Origin: Lithospermum erythrorhizon
Lineage: Eukaryota; Streptophyta; Magnoliopsida; Boraginales; Boraginaceae
Length of the DNA: 64,000 nucleotides
Assembly: GCA_019722365.1 (NCBI GenBank)
Contig: JADFUC010001688.1
Location: 1 to 64,000 of the forward strand
Direction of reading: 5' to 3'
The stretch's first letter is position 1. Every line of letters begins with the position of its first letter. Both the position numbers and the translations under genes were made by a program. The notes under the pieces were generated by a model. That model saw only the letters and a program-made list of their open reading frames with translations, searched no databases and was not told the DNA's origin. Positions 48,251 through 60,157 of the stretch are shown one piece after another.

Positions 48251-51200
48251 TAAGATTTTTTTATATATTTATCAAGAATTAAGAATCCGGTAGTTAGCTA
48301 ACGAGTAACGCCTGCACGTATGAGCAAAATAATATTCTCGAATTTATTAATTTTAAAGATTTTACATTTCGCTCTTTCGAATATACCTAAATAAATCAAA
48401 ATGACTTTACACTACCTATACTTATTTACTTTAGTAAAAAATACGCTGTAAAGATTTACGCTTTTAAATATTTAAATTGTGATAATAAATAAAATAATTA
48501 ATTATATACGTTACTTTATAAATTATACTTTTGATTTATATTATAATTCAATTTTGTTCATAGTTATATGATGCCTTATAGTTTTCTAATAATAGATTTA
48601 GAAGTTTTGTTACCATACTACTCTTCATTTTCAATGTTTAATAAAGTTAACGACATTACGTGAATTTTATTTATTGTTAGAAAATATCACTTTTCTCTTT
48701 TAATAAAAAAACACCTTATTTTATTTTATTTATTGTTAGAAAACATCATTTCTCAATTGATTATTAGTATAAATTATCATAGTTTCACTATTTAATTCTA
48801 TTTTATATATTTATTTTAACATATTTTAATTGATGGTTATCTTAATAGTATTTGCATAAAAATTGAATAATATCGAGACCTTTTATAAAATTCTTCTCAA
48901 TTATTTTAAATGCATACAAAACAACCAAAAGAGTTACACATTATTGGGATGTCTAATGTTTCGAATGCGGAAATACTCCAAATGAATTATATTGAAAAAT
49001 CAATGAAATAAAGATGACATACCTCTTTAAAAAAGTATATTCAGGCAATAATTTTTTAATAAAAGCAAACCTCAATAGTATATTTGTGATTATTTACTAA
49101 TATGAAAACTTTTTAAGTTTTTGACATAAATAACAATTTTAATATATAAAGGCCACAGCAAGCTTATTCAAGTTAGGGTGTTTAGGTATCGATTTGTACA
49201 TCGAATGTCTATTAATAAAGCGGATTATATACATATAATATTATTATTTATGCATGTATTTTTTAGACCATAATATCTATCAATTATATTTCATATAAGC
49301 TGAAAACTAATATAAGATATTTTGACAATAAGGCAATCTTATTTTAGCTTACTAATTACTAATCAATATTAAATAGTGAAGATTGATTTTTTTAATTTCT
49401 TTCATATATTGAATTCAACTCTAATTAATTATTACATCTATGTTTATAGATAAAGATATTTTTATTTAAGCAAAACTAATTTTTATATGGTATTATAATA
49501 AAAATAAGTTTTAAACAAATATCCAAATCTATTACTCCATCCATACTAAATGATCATTACGTTTGATTTAAGTCGCTTCAAAATTAACAAACTTTAGCCT
49601 TCATCGTATAAACATAATTTTGGATTTGAATAAAATTTTAATGTCAATATTAAAGTAATTTGAAAATATTATTATTTGATAATTTTCACCAAATATTATA
49701 AAACAAATAAAAAATATTTGAATTTAATATTTAATATGAAAATCCAAATTTAAACATTTACAATCTATCGTATTTTGAGAGTATTAGATATGTATTCGAC
49801 ACTATTTTTATTCAATTGTCGAAATGTAATATAAAATATCACATAATTTAGATATATATTCTTTAATAGTATTTTTTGAATTAGAATTTTTTTTTCAATT
49901 TATACCTGAATAATTATCTGCAAAAAATTTAGTACGAAAGGCATCTAATTCATTGCATTAAAATAAAATTTACTTATCATACATAAAATTAAAAGATCCA
50001 AGCATAACATTATAACAACAAATATTTTATCTGTCAGAAGAGTGTTGAGTATTTTTTATATAATTAGACTAAAATATTGATAATGAATATATTGGTAATT
50101 AATATACATACGAAAGAGGTAAACTATCGCGACATATTATAAGAGATAACTATGTTTGAATCATATGTGTAATTTTGAAAGAAAAAATTTGTGACTTCAC
50201 ATCATTTAATCATATAAGTGTCAGCTTTAAAAATTTTATTAGAAACATGTTTTTGAACTAATAAAATATATCAAGTAAAAGTAGGAGAGAACGGCATTGC
50301 TCATTAATGATACTGCTCATTAATGTTCATTAATATTCATAGGTACGAATTTCCTCAATGTAAAAAATGGTAATAATATTACTAAAATGTACCCATTCTA
50401 AGATGGTACAAGTGAAAATTCAAAAAAAAAAAAAGTTGTACCAAAATTATGGTTTTATTCACTTAATTAAAATGCTGCATCAAAATCAAAAAGAAGTCGG
50501 GTACGTATTACTTAAAAGTTAAAAATATGCTTATATAATTGACATTAATGATTTTTTTATTGAGAAAATGATACATATTACCTAAAATGTACTCAAAAGA
50601 AAAAGAAAATATATCAAAAAATGATATAATTTGTATTTTTGATTATTAATGAACCATTAATGAACAAAAAGCTTAATGAACCATAACTTTCCATGAGTGT
50701 ATAAATTTCAACTACAAGCTAATCATATGTAATTTGAAAGAAAATTCTGTGACTTATTAATTATTACATATTTTTCCACCAATATATAGAAAAATATTAT
50801 AGTAAGGTTAATATAATAATTAATAAATGTGAAAAGTTAAAAAAAACACAACTCACACTTTTTATAAAAAGAGTGATTGTGATATAGTACATAGTATTTA
50901 TATTTCAATTTCACGGGCCAATTTTGAAAAATGAACCTCTCCCTTCTCGTAGCATTTTTCCCCTTATCCCACCACAACACACTTCGGCTTGTGTTTCTAA
51001 AGCGACGTGACATTGGCTGCCGTGTGATGTGAAATTTACAGATTGTCACATGGCTCATATAAAAATGTTTTGAGGCATGTGCCATTTTGAGAACTGCTAT
51101 AGGACAATAAGATTGGAAACTGATTTACAGATTATCAAGCAAGACTCAACAATACCACACTCCTCTGCTATTCCAAGTTCATATCTCAGCATATAAAAAT

Positions 51201-51692
51201 GAAGTAGAGAGGACAAAATCAGGGGAAGTTGTTTAATGGTACAAGGTGCATATAAATATTGAAGTTCTTTACAAAAAACCAAATACTGATCCAAGAAGAA
51301 AACACTTAAAAAATATTTCTTTAGCCATCTCTATAGCAGATGTTCCAGAAAAGCTCAGCCACCCTGATCAGATCTACCTTTGAACCTTCTTTTTCACCCA
51401 ATATCAAATTACCAAAGAGGATAGAAGAAAGAAAATGGACATCTACAAATTGAAATATCTATGTTCAAAATCTTTTTTCGTCCTTTCCATTTTCGTGAAG
51501 AATAGAGGCTAACCTATGAGAACTTATTACAGGGAAAAATCAGAATATGTTAGTTGTAACAATCACTGTGCATGCTCCAAATTACGAGCAAATGCCATCC
51601 TTTGGAACATTGACGTCGCAGGAAGGCCAGAGGCAGAGGCACGCATTGGAATTTTTCTCGTCTTTGGCATATTGATTACCTATGGTAGTGTC
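48251..51692. other. AT-rich intergenic DNA; 3' flank of PERK at the right edge
   Basis: Very AT-rich with frequent stops on both strands. CTATTACTCCATCCATACTAAA at about 49,530 looks like one end of a MITE whose partner was not found. From about 51,100 the composition becomes more balanced, and the last few hundred bases are probably the PERK 3' UTR (minus strand). No gene is supported. Confidence 0.45.
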
Positions 51693-54600
51693 CTATAATC
51701 CAGTCCTCCAGCTACTTTGAGAATTATTGAAGAAGTCCGAGCTGTATTCTTGACTTCCAAAAGCCATTTTTTGGAACATTTTGATTTGTGCAGATTGTTG
51801 CCTTGAATCAAATATTTGGCTCTCGCCAGGTTTCAATCCATTTGTCAGATCTGAAAGCTCCTCTACTGACTCTAAAGCTCTCACCACCTGAAAATTGAAC
51901 AAAAGAGCAAGACAGGTTAAAAAGGTTGTTTGTCTGCAAAGACGATAGTTAATATGTTGGTGTTTAATGCTTTTACTTAATAATATTTACCTGGCTCATC
52001 TTCGGCCTCTTAGAAGCAGAATGGCGAACACATGCTGCAGCTGCTTCAATTAATCTGAACATCTCACTCTTGACAAAGTTATTTTCCAGTCTGTGATCTA
52101 CAACATCATCAAAGTTTTCATTTTCAAGTGCTTGAGCTAGTAATGGTCGAGCCTGCAAGGTAAATAAATTTTGGCTGAGCAATTCAAGTACAGAAGTGGA
52201 TGATGAGAAGGGAATATTATACCATATAATCAGAAGTATAATTAAATTTCATGCAGTTTAATGTTCATAGTTATCATTCAGAATGAGCAAAACTTCACAT
52301 AGAAAGTAAGGTCGATCCAAAAGATTCAAACTGATAGAACATTGTTGTCAAGCCTTAGCATGTTCTTCATGTTATCCTACACATCAACCAGGCATCAGTA
52401 TTTTATAAAACTGATGTCTTGAACATATAGAGTAGTGATTAGTTACTAAAAGAACACAGCATAATACATATCCAGTTTTCATACTTTTGGGACCAATTTT
52501 CAATGTTCTAATACCTTAATGGCTCCGCTGGGATAAGCTTGAGTTGCCAAATCTTGGTTCATAATAAATATGCACAGTGAATTACTTAAACCTTGGACTA
52601 CTTCGAGTAATAAAATTCAAATGATTTATTCAGAGGTTTTTCGGCACTGTCCCACTCGGTTTGAAATAACATACTACTAGCTCAAAGTTGAGATATAAAT
52701 GTCTTTCCAAGAATAATGATACACTAGCATAAATGTACTAAGGATAAGGTTCAACTTGAAACTAAGACTTACCCATTCAACCAGGCCTTCGTCGCCTAAT
52801 GGTAGAGTTGAATCAATAGGCTTACGACCTGTAATAAGCTCCAACAGAACCACCCCAAAAGAAAAAACATCTGACTTTTCTGTCAACTTTCCAGTTGTAG
52901 CATATTCTGGAGCCATGTACCTGAAGATTATTTATGCAAAATTAAGTAGAACAGAGAAAAATAAATACATAACACAGCTACTTATTGGTTAAAGTGTTAT
53001 ACTTCGAAATATTGTGAATAAGGCACTATATAAATAATTCAAATTGAAATGACTGCATTAAGTTTCAACCTCCAAAATATGAAAAGATTGAGATAAGTGC
53101 AACGGCACAACATGGTGACGAAATTCTATATTATATGAAGGAACAAAGTAACATGGTAACATAGTCCCTCCAGGATAGGAGTGAAGGACTCTTCTACAGC
53201 TAGCATGTTTCGCAGAAAAAATTTTGATCACTAGAATCAGAATTCGATTCGTTTGTATGTCCTTTCGTTCAGAAGCCTAAATCTCTTTTGAAAGCCCTTT
53301 TTGTAATACGGAGTAGAGAATAATTCTATTTCAGTAGCCTATTTAAATCATTATATAGTTTGAACTACTCACCCAAATGTTCCCATTACTCGTGTAGAAA
53401 CATGTGTGTGTGCTTCTAACTCTAAAGATAACCTTGCAAGCCCAAAATCTGCAACCTGACAATTAAAATAGAAATATTAAAAACAAGAGGTTTTCATGCA
53501 AATAAAGAAATTTCAGATGGTTGGCTGCCAACACTAAATAAACAGTTGTCATTTATTTATAGGACAGTATAGAGCTGCGACTCAACACAGCAGAACTGTT
53601 ACTTGATGCACCCTTTCCTGCCGATAGGTTAAATATATGCTACGATGAAAGAACTTGCAATGCTACATGCTCAATGGAATAAATCATCGTGTCTAGAGTT
53701 AGATGTCAATATGAATTCTGCACAAAATATAGGGGGGATATTCAGCATACCTTTGCTTCAAAATTATTATCCAACAGAATATTCGCAGACTTTATATCCC
53801 TGTGAATAATTCTAGGATTGCCTGAAAATACAAAAGCCTCAAAAAGTGAATAAACAACATAAGAGTTTCACCAATAACAGCAATAACAGTGCTGTAGGCA
53901 TTCCAGTATTTTTACATTATGTAAACTTAGATGGGATCAATACGTTAGTAGTTAGATAAATGCCTCATCCAAATTTTAACAAGTCATAACTCCTAAAGAA
54001 TTCAGTCCAGTACTAAATTCTATTAAGCAGAGAATTTATGTCAGTAGTCAGTGCATTGAGAATCGTAAGATAACACCTAGACCCCTCATGCCAAAGTCTT
54101 TCATAGTCATGACAAATCGACTAAACAATGGAATTTTGATTTCAAATTAGTTTCAATCAAATTTATTATTTAAGTAAACATATCTTCAACACATGTTAGT
54201 TGGAATGTTTTATATGATGAAATTTATAGGGTCACCTTAATTCAAGTTTATAAGTATGAATTATTCTTAAGAAATTGTTATGACATTCATTACATAGTAA
54301 TCGAAGCATGAATATGTGATGAAGAGTCTGATATATGGGATACAGAAAATAAAGCTTTCACAGGTAGAAGTATAGTACAATCTTCATGCAGATATGCAAG
54401 TCCACGAGCAGAACCAGTAGCACATTTGAAACGGGTGGCCCAAGTCATAACAGACTCTTTCCCTGTTAGTTCAATTGACAGGACAGATTTCAGATAACTT
54501 CACAAAATTTATTAGAATGTTGGGAGATGAAAATTTGGGTTACTTTTTGATAACTCATTCGAACTGAATAAGAATCTTTCTAATCTTCTACAATAAATTG

Positions 54601-56556
54601 GGTTCTATTTCCTATTTGTAGATGAGAATGCAGAACGTGTAAGCACCTGAATAATAGAATAGTTTTCTTACCATGAAGATGATGATAAAGGGTGTCGTTA
54701 GGCACATAATCTAAGACTAGCATCCTTTGAGAGTCTGTGATACAATAACCTACAATTGAAACTAAATGCCTGTGATGTATCCGGCTAATAATTTCAATTT
54801 CGGCTTTGAACTCCCTCTCCCCTTGTCCACCTCCAATCTTTAGCTGTTTAATAGCAACCACCCTTCCATCTGCAAGGGTGCCTTTATAGACCCAACCAAA
54901 ACCACCTTCACCCAAAAGATTATTTTTGGAGAAACCATTGGTCGCTTCAGCTAATTCTTCATATGTAAACCATGACCTTGAACTGCCTAAACCACCTGAA
55001 TCTCCAGAATATGCAAAATTATTTGTTGACGCACTTCCACTTAGTTGTGCTGAATGGTATGGTGAATGATTAGCCGAACCAAGAGCTGATTGTTGGGTAC
55101 GAAGGAATAATGAATCTGATAAGAAGAATATAAGCAGGCTAAATACTGTTATAGTCCAAAGTGTTATGTAAAACTTGTAGAACTTTTATTTGTCAAGTTG
55201 TATGTTAAAGAATATAAAAATTTACATATTGTATGTTAAAGAATATAAAAATTTACATACACACACACTCCAATCAATGTTTCAGGTCAGTTCAAAATTC
55301 TATTTTTTGCTTTCTAGTTAAAATATAGAGCAGATATCTACCTTGAACCTACTTATGAGACAATAGTACAATACTACCTTGAACTTCAAGATTTCTAGGT
55401 AAACACAATTAAATAATATACATGTGATTATTTTAAACAAATTACTTAGAGAAGCAATACAGTAAGCCATATTGTCAATTCCCACTCATAGAAAGATTTC
55501 AAGATAATGTTCGAAGTTAGAAATTGCAAGAATGTTAAAATGTTTGAAGTCCTTTCCCTCAGTCAGATGGTATTCAGGATGAAGAATAAGTTTATAATTT
55601 TTATAGATAATGATAATGCAGAGGGATAGTTGAGAGTTGAGACTACCTGAATTTTGTGAGGAAGAAAATGGGGAAGGCATCATATACCCCAAAGTAAATT
55701 TGGCTTTCTTCTTCTTTCTTCTCTGCACAAAACACACAGCAAATGCCACAAGACTAAGTGTTAAAAGCCCTACCAATACAATTGCCACGATACTCCCACC
55801 TTGGACGCCTCCAGCATCCCTTGGAGATGCAGTACTATTATTTGGACTAGGGATGGTTGGTTTAGCAATTGGCTTCTCCTTTGGAATAGATGGCACTGGA
55901 GGTGAAGCAAGGTTGGGGGGAATGGATGTATTCCTTCCGGCAGCAGGTGGTGGGAGAGGAGGCGAAGATGATGAAGGGAGGTTAGGAGGAGGAGCTGTCG
56001 TGTTACGAGGGGTGATAGAGGATGGCGGAGGAGCTTGTACCGCATCTGGAGGGGGTGGAAATGCAGGTGGAGGGGGAGATTGTATAGGTGGTGTTGCATC
56101 TAAAGGAGGTGGAGTATCATCCACTGGTGGTGGTGGTGCCGGAGGAGGAGAAGATGGTGGGACAGCTGGAGGGGAAGGTGGAGGAGCTTCCTGCTCTTTA
56201 GGGGGAGGGGAATGCTTGGGAGGAGAGCTTTTGGATGGCGGTGGTGGATTTTCTACTGGAGGAGGTGCATTTGGAGGTGACGGGGGCGGTGGTGGTGGAT
56301 CAGAAGGTGGAGGTGATGTTGGGAGGGACGGAGGAGGTGGAGAGGAGGGAGGGGGTGGTGGTGGTGGTTCTGAATCAGACGGAGGTGGCGCGGCAGGAAC
56401 ATCAGAATCAGACTTCGGTGGTGGAGCTGAAGAATCTGATGGTGGGGGAGGTGAACGAGTGGCATTTGTTGGGTTATCTGGAGATGGAGGGTCTGCAGTA
56501 GTTGATGAATTAGCAGCGGACGAAGAACCAAGAACAGGAGACAATACCGAAGACAT
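51693..56556 (-). CDS. PERK: Proline-rich extensin-like receptor kinase (PERK)
   Basis: Plasma-membrane receptor-like kinase whose proline-rich ectodomain is thought to sense or bind the cell wall. Minus-strand exons: 56,556-55,647; 55,115-54,672; 54,462-54,379; 53,821-53,751; 53,455-53,373; 52,920-52,773; 52,152-51,991; 51,887-51,693. Phases agree at each join and give 698 aa, normal for PERKs. Residues 1 to about 245 are Pro/Ser-rich with many SPPPP and PPPP blocks and no clear signal peptide, as usual in the family. A transmembrane helix spans about 254-277, followed by RRKKKK. The kinase has glycine loop [11 protein letters not shown] (372-382), VAIK Lys393, HRDIKSAN (486-493, Asp488), DFG (506-508) and MGTFGYMAPEY. 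All catalytic residues are present, so it is predicted active. The tail [19 protein letters not shown] is PERK-typical. The FGWVYKG form and long ectodomain suggest the PERK8/9/10/13 group. The ATG at 56,556 is preferred over an in-frame one 150 nt upstream. Confidence 0.94.
55198..55259. repeat. Perfect 31-bp tandem duplication in PERK intron 1
   Basis: The stretch starting TTGTATGTTAAAGAATATAA occurs at 55,198 and again at 55,229, immediately adjacent and identical over 31 bp. An AC-dinucleotide run follows. The identity indicates a recent slippage event. Confidence 0.85.
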
Positions 56557-56670
56557 CTCCAAGAGTCCTCCTTTGCTCAAGAAATATACTTCCACCCTCC
56601 AGACATTCACACAACAATGAAATCTCTCACTCAATCCCAAATCTGTTACAGAGCTCCAGCTACACAAGAT

Positions 56671-57130
56671 AAGTCCACTGAATTTCAATTTACAAGCGAC
56701 CTTCAAATCCTCCTAACGCAATTTGCTCAAGCCCTTCAAGATTGTTCAACAAAACCACATAAAAATCTGTTCTTTTTTAAAATCAAGCAAATTTAGACAT
56801 TTAGGCACAACCCTTTATTACAATGTAAGTCCACTTAATTTCAATAAAGAAGCAAACTCAAATCCTCCTAACGCAATTTGCTCAAACCCTTCTAGATTAT
56901 TCAACAAAACCACATAAAAATCTGATCTTTTCCAAAATTAAGCCAACTTAGGCATTTATGCACAACCATCTATTACAAGAGAACCCCACTCAATTTCAAC
57001 AAAGAAGCGAAATTGAAGACCATCTTCCTAATTTGCACAAACCCTTCAAGTTTCTTCAACAAAACCTCAAAAAAAATCTGATCTTTCTCATAACTATACA
57101 AATTTTGACATTTGGACACAACCCTCTTAT
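56671..57130 (-). repeat. Three 155-bp tandem units upstream of the PERK start
   Basis: Units start at about 56,671, 56,827 and 56,982 (plus-strand reading) and share AAGTCCACT(T/G)AATTTCAA, TCCTCCTAACGCAATTTGC, TTCAACAAAACCACATAAA, AATCTGATCTTT and CATTTAGGCACAACC. The first unit begins only 115 bp upstream of the ATG at 56,556 and so lies in the expected 5' leader or proximal promoter. Copies 1 and 2 are the more alike; copy 3 has more changes. Confidence 0.8.
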
Positions 57131-57230
57131 CATAATCCCCAATGCAAGCAAAACCCAAATCACAAAATTCAAGAAATTGACCAAATAAGAAATCTTTTTT
57201 TAGCAAAAGAACAGAAAAACCTTCTAAATC

Positions 57231-57600
57231 AGCAACCAATAACAAATAGTATACAAATTTCAATACAATGTACACTATCAAGTCAATAACAACATACAAG
57301 AATTCACTCAAAAAGAGGATCTACCACTATACCAAAATATGGGCAATGCTGAAATCCTTCTAAGTTAGCAACCAATAACAAACACTATACAAATTTCAAT
57401 ACAAAGTACAATATTAACTCCATAACAATATACAATCATTCACACAAAAAAGGGATCTACAACTATACAAAAATATGGGCAAACCTTGTAAATTAACAAC
57501 CAATAACAGTATACAAATTTCAATACAAAGTACACTATTAAGTCCATAACAATATACAAGAATTCACACAAAAAGGGATCTACCACTATATCAAGATATG
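57231..57600 (-). repeat. Second tandem array, three units of about 130 bp
   Basis: Units start at about 57,231, 57,367 and 57,495 and share AACAACCAATAACA, TATACAAATTTCAATACAAAG, CCATAACAATATACAA, GGATCTACCACTAT and AATATGGGCAATGCT. It is a different sequence family from the 155-bp array and follows it after about 100 bp. Confidence 0.8.
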
Positions 57601-59335
57601 TGCAATGCTTAAATGTCATAAGACTTACCTCAACTCAATTGTACAAACTGAAGTACTTTGAATGTTTTTCAAAATTTTGTCAAAGTTTCATTTTCTTAGG
57701 AAAGTGTCCGAAATGTGGTGTCTTACAGAATTTGAGTCATCCCATGAAATGTGCAAAGAAACGTGGGATCAACTTAGACAAAGAATGTTGAATCAAAATG
57801 GCTTAAATTATTCATGGCCTCAACTTGGACGAAGTGTTTTGTTAATTTATCTCGAACTTTTAAAACTCCATCAATTTCCGCTCCCGAATTATTCGAATTT
57901 GGCCATTTTAATTTCGTTTCATTTTTTCGCTAAGTAAATTGCATTTCAATCTATTTTTGATGATATAAAATTGGAATTGTGACATATATTGGGATTTAGC
58001 ATCAATTTTCAAATACGTAAAAAATAATTGGACACTTAGTATTTATAATATCATTTTTACCCTTCATTAAAATTACATCAAGTATTAATCATCAAGTAGC
58101 TAAATTGAAATGAAGAATCACCTATTATGCTTAGTCTGTGAAAGAATCGAACAGGTTATTAATTCAAAGTGCATTACTTAATCGATCAAGCAGACTGCGA
58201 GATAACCTACCTAATTGCAAAGCTTAAGCACACAACCCGAATCCGGCTCGACAAAAATCTATATTATTATTAATGCAAGAAAATTAAAAACCAATCAAAA
58301 TTTATGACTATTAGCAAAAATTAATATTGCTACTAATACATTTTTTTAAGAGAACATGGTCAAGAATTAAAAAAATATACTAGTATGAAGTTAGCTGTTT
58401 TATATTTTTATTTTTTTGTTACCATAATAGAAAAATAATGTCTTTGAAATTAAGCCAAAGTCAAAAGGAACATCATGAAGGCCACGTTCCTCAGTTGCAT
58501 TGCACTTAATGCTTCGGTGTTGTGTTTTGTCTCACAATAATATCCAATTTCATGATGGATATTAAACATAATTTTCATTACTATTTTATTAAATTTCATT
58601 CAATACGAAATTTTGATTCTGCCTTTCAGATTGTTTCATTTTCGTCCCTCCCTCTAAACTTTTCTAGTTTTTTTTAATCTACACTCTGTATTAGTATCTT
58701 TGACATCCTTAGACAAGATTTTTAGTTTGGCCACTGATATTGAGCATATGTAGATAGACATATTTTTAACGTTTTTCTTTTATTCGTTTATCATGTGAGA
58801 TAAAAGTTTGTTAGTTCAAAACGAACATACGAGGTGAAGAGTATGTGTTGAATTCATTAATGTGTACATACAAGTGGCTACTTGTTTTATTAATTGTTAA
58901 TTTAATTGTGACCAATATATTCTTTTTTGCTTAAGAAGATTATAAGTTGTACTAAGGCACACAGTATTTAATTGTCTCCAATTTATTACACCGTTATGAA
59001 ACCAATTGAAACGATTGCAGTTCTTAAATATTTGAACAAATTAAAAGATATATTGATGGAGAAATAAACATGAAAATCAAATGGGGTGTGGACATGTGAC
59101 GTTAAATAATTTGACTTAATCTTAACAAGAATGGCATGGTAGTACCACGAGAGTCCCCTAGATAATTACTTGACTTTATTGCATTATCTTTATATGTAAA
59201 TAATCAAAATAATATATCTTCATACAACGTCAAAATACAATAACTTAAAATCAAATGTACCTTTGCATATAAGCCAATCTCATAATGAAATAAAATTTAT
59301 AATTGGTAACCAATCAATAATAAATTAAAACAAAT
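57601..59335. other. Intergenic DNA between PERK and TBL
   Basis: This should hold the distal PERK promoter and the TBL 3' flank. ORFs at 57,600-57,937 overlap in two frames and match nothing known. The rest is AT-rich with no repeat or gene that I can support. Confidence 0.45.
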
Positions 59336-60157
59336 CTATGTGCTCTTCTTTTTCTCCTGCTCAAGCTCAACCATTTGTTCATATGATTTCCTACCCTCTT
59401 TCTTCAACATATGAAGCAAGAAATCACTCCAAGAATCAATAGGGCCAGGCAAGCACCAATGTACACAATCATTATACAAAGTCACGTTCTCATTAGGCCA
59501 ATGCCCATATCTACTAGGATGCCCATCTGGTCTCAACAACATTGCTTGAGTAGTATCAAGCAACCTATACCTCAACCCTTTCTTTTTCCCCACCCTTTCA
59601 CCAACCTTAAATTCCTCAACTTGTGTCAAATAAAGATCCAAACTCACACCTTCCAATGTTGTCTCATTGCTCATAAATGGCTTCTTTCTCACACAATTTC
59701 CACCCTCATTCCACACCCCACCTTCAAAGTGAGATGGTGCAAATGTCCTAAGAAATATAACACCCTTGAAATTTTCCAAACTATTGATGGCTTTAAAGGC
59801 TGTCCTAAATGCCCTTCTATAACCGTAAGTCATGGGAAAATCCGTAATATTCTCAATTTGGCAAAAACGACAACCTACGAGCTTACCATTTTCATAGTAC
59901 ATGCTTGGCCTATAAAACCAATGTCCTGCACTAATTATTATGTAATCAAAATCTTCAATTTGGGTTGTCCATTTTTCATCAAATTCATCAAGGTGGAGAT
60001 TGAAAAGGCCTGTGTGAGTTGGACCATCGGAGTCCTCCTCTTTAACCTTGACTAAAAATGGGGACCAAAATGTTGCTAGGGTAAAATTGTAACTTGGGTA
60101 CCTCCAACGTTTGAAGTTCTCATCTTTGGTATAGGATTCATCTAGAGGATATTCCAC
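59336..60157 (-). CDS. TBL: TRICHOME BIREFRINGENCE-LIKE acetyltransferase, last exon only
   Basis: C-terminal exon of a TBL/DUF231 family protein, Golgi enzymes that O-acetylate cell-wall polysaccharides. The exon starts after a clear acceptor (TTTTCAG) with VEYPLDESYT and runs 273 codons to the stop at 59,336. It contains PTHTGLFNLHLDEFDEKW, DFDYIIISAGHWFYRP, CRFCQIEN, FLRTFAPSHFEGG, LLDTTQAMLLRPDGHPSRYG and the family's DxxH block (DCVHWCLPGPIDSWSDF), which supplies the catalytic Asp and His. The nucleophile-bearing GDS block, the TBL domain and the membrane anchor belong to upstream exons that I did not find between 60,158 and 64,000. From memory the sequence is closest to the TBL19-22 group. 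It is either the end of a gene with a long intron reaching past the window or a truncated copy; the exon itself has no internal damage. Confidence 0.88.
   Translation of the reverse strand: MEYPLDESYTKDENFKRWRYPSYNFTLATFWSPFLVKVKEEDSDGPTHTGLFNLHLDEFDEKWTTQIEDFDYIIISAGHWFYRPSMYYENGKLVGCRFCQIENITDFPMTYGYRRAFRTAFKAINSLENFKGVIFLRTFAPSHFEGGVWNEGGNCVRKKPFMSNETTLEGVSLDLYLTQVEEFKVGERVGKKKGLRYRLLDTTQAMLLRPDGHPSRYGHWPNENVTLYNDCVHWCLPGPIDSWSDFLLHMLKKEGRKSYEQMVELEQEKKKST

Noticed and set aside
53160..53180. MITE-like ATAGTCCCTCCAGG in PERK intron
   Set aside because: No opposite inverted repeat and poor match to the terminal consensus.
55637..56620. 327-codon plus-strand ORF rich in glycine
   Set aside because: It is the complement of the PERK proline-rich exon; CCN proline codons read as GGN glycine on the other strand. 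The PERK frame continues into a perfect kinase.
59411..60055. 214-codon plus-strand ORF
   Set aside because: Antisense shadow of the TBL exon, which has clear family blocks and a splice acceptor.
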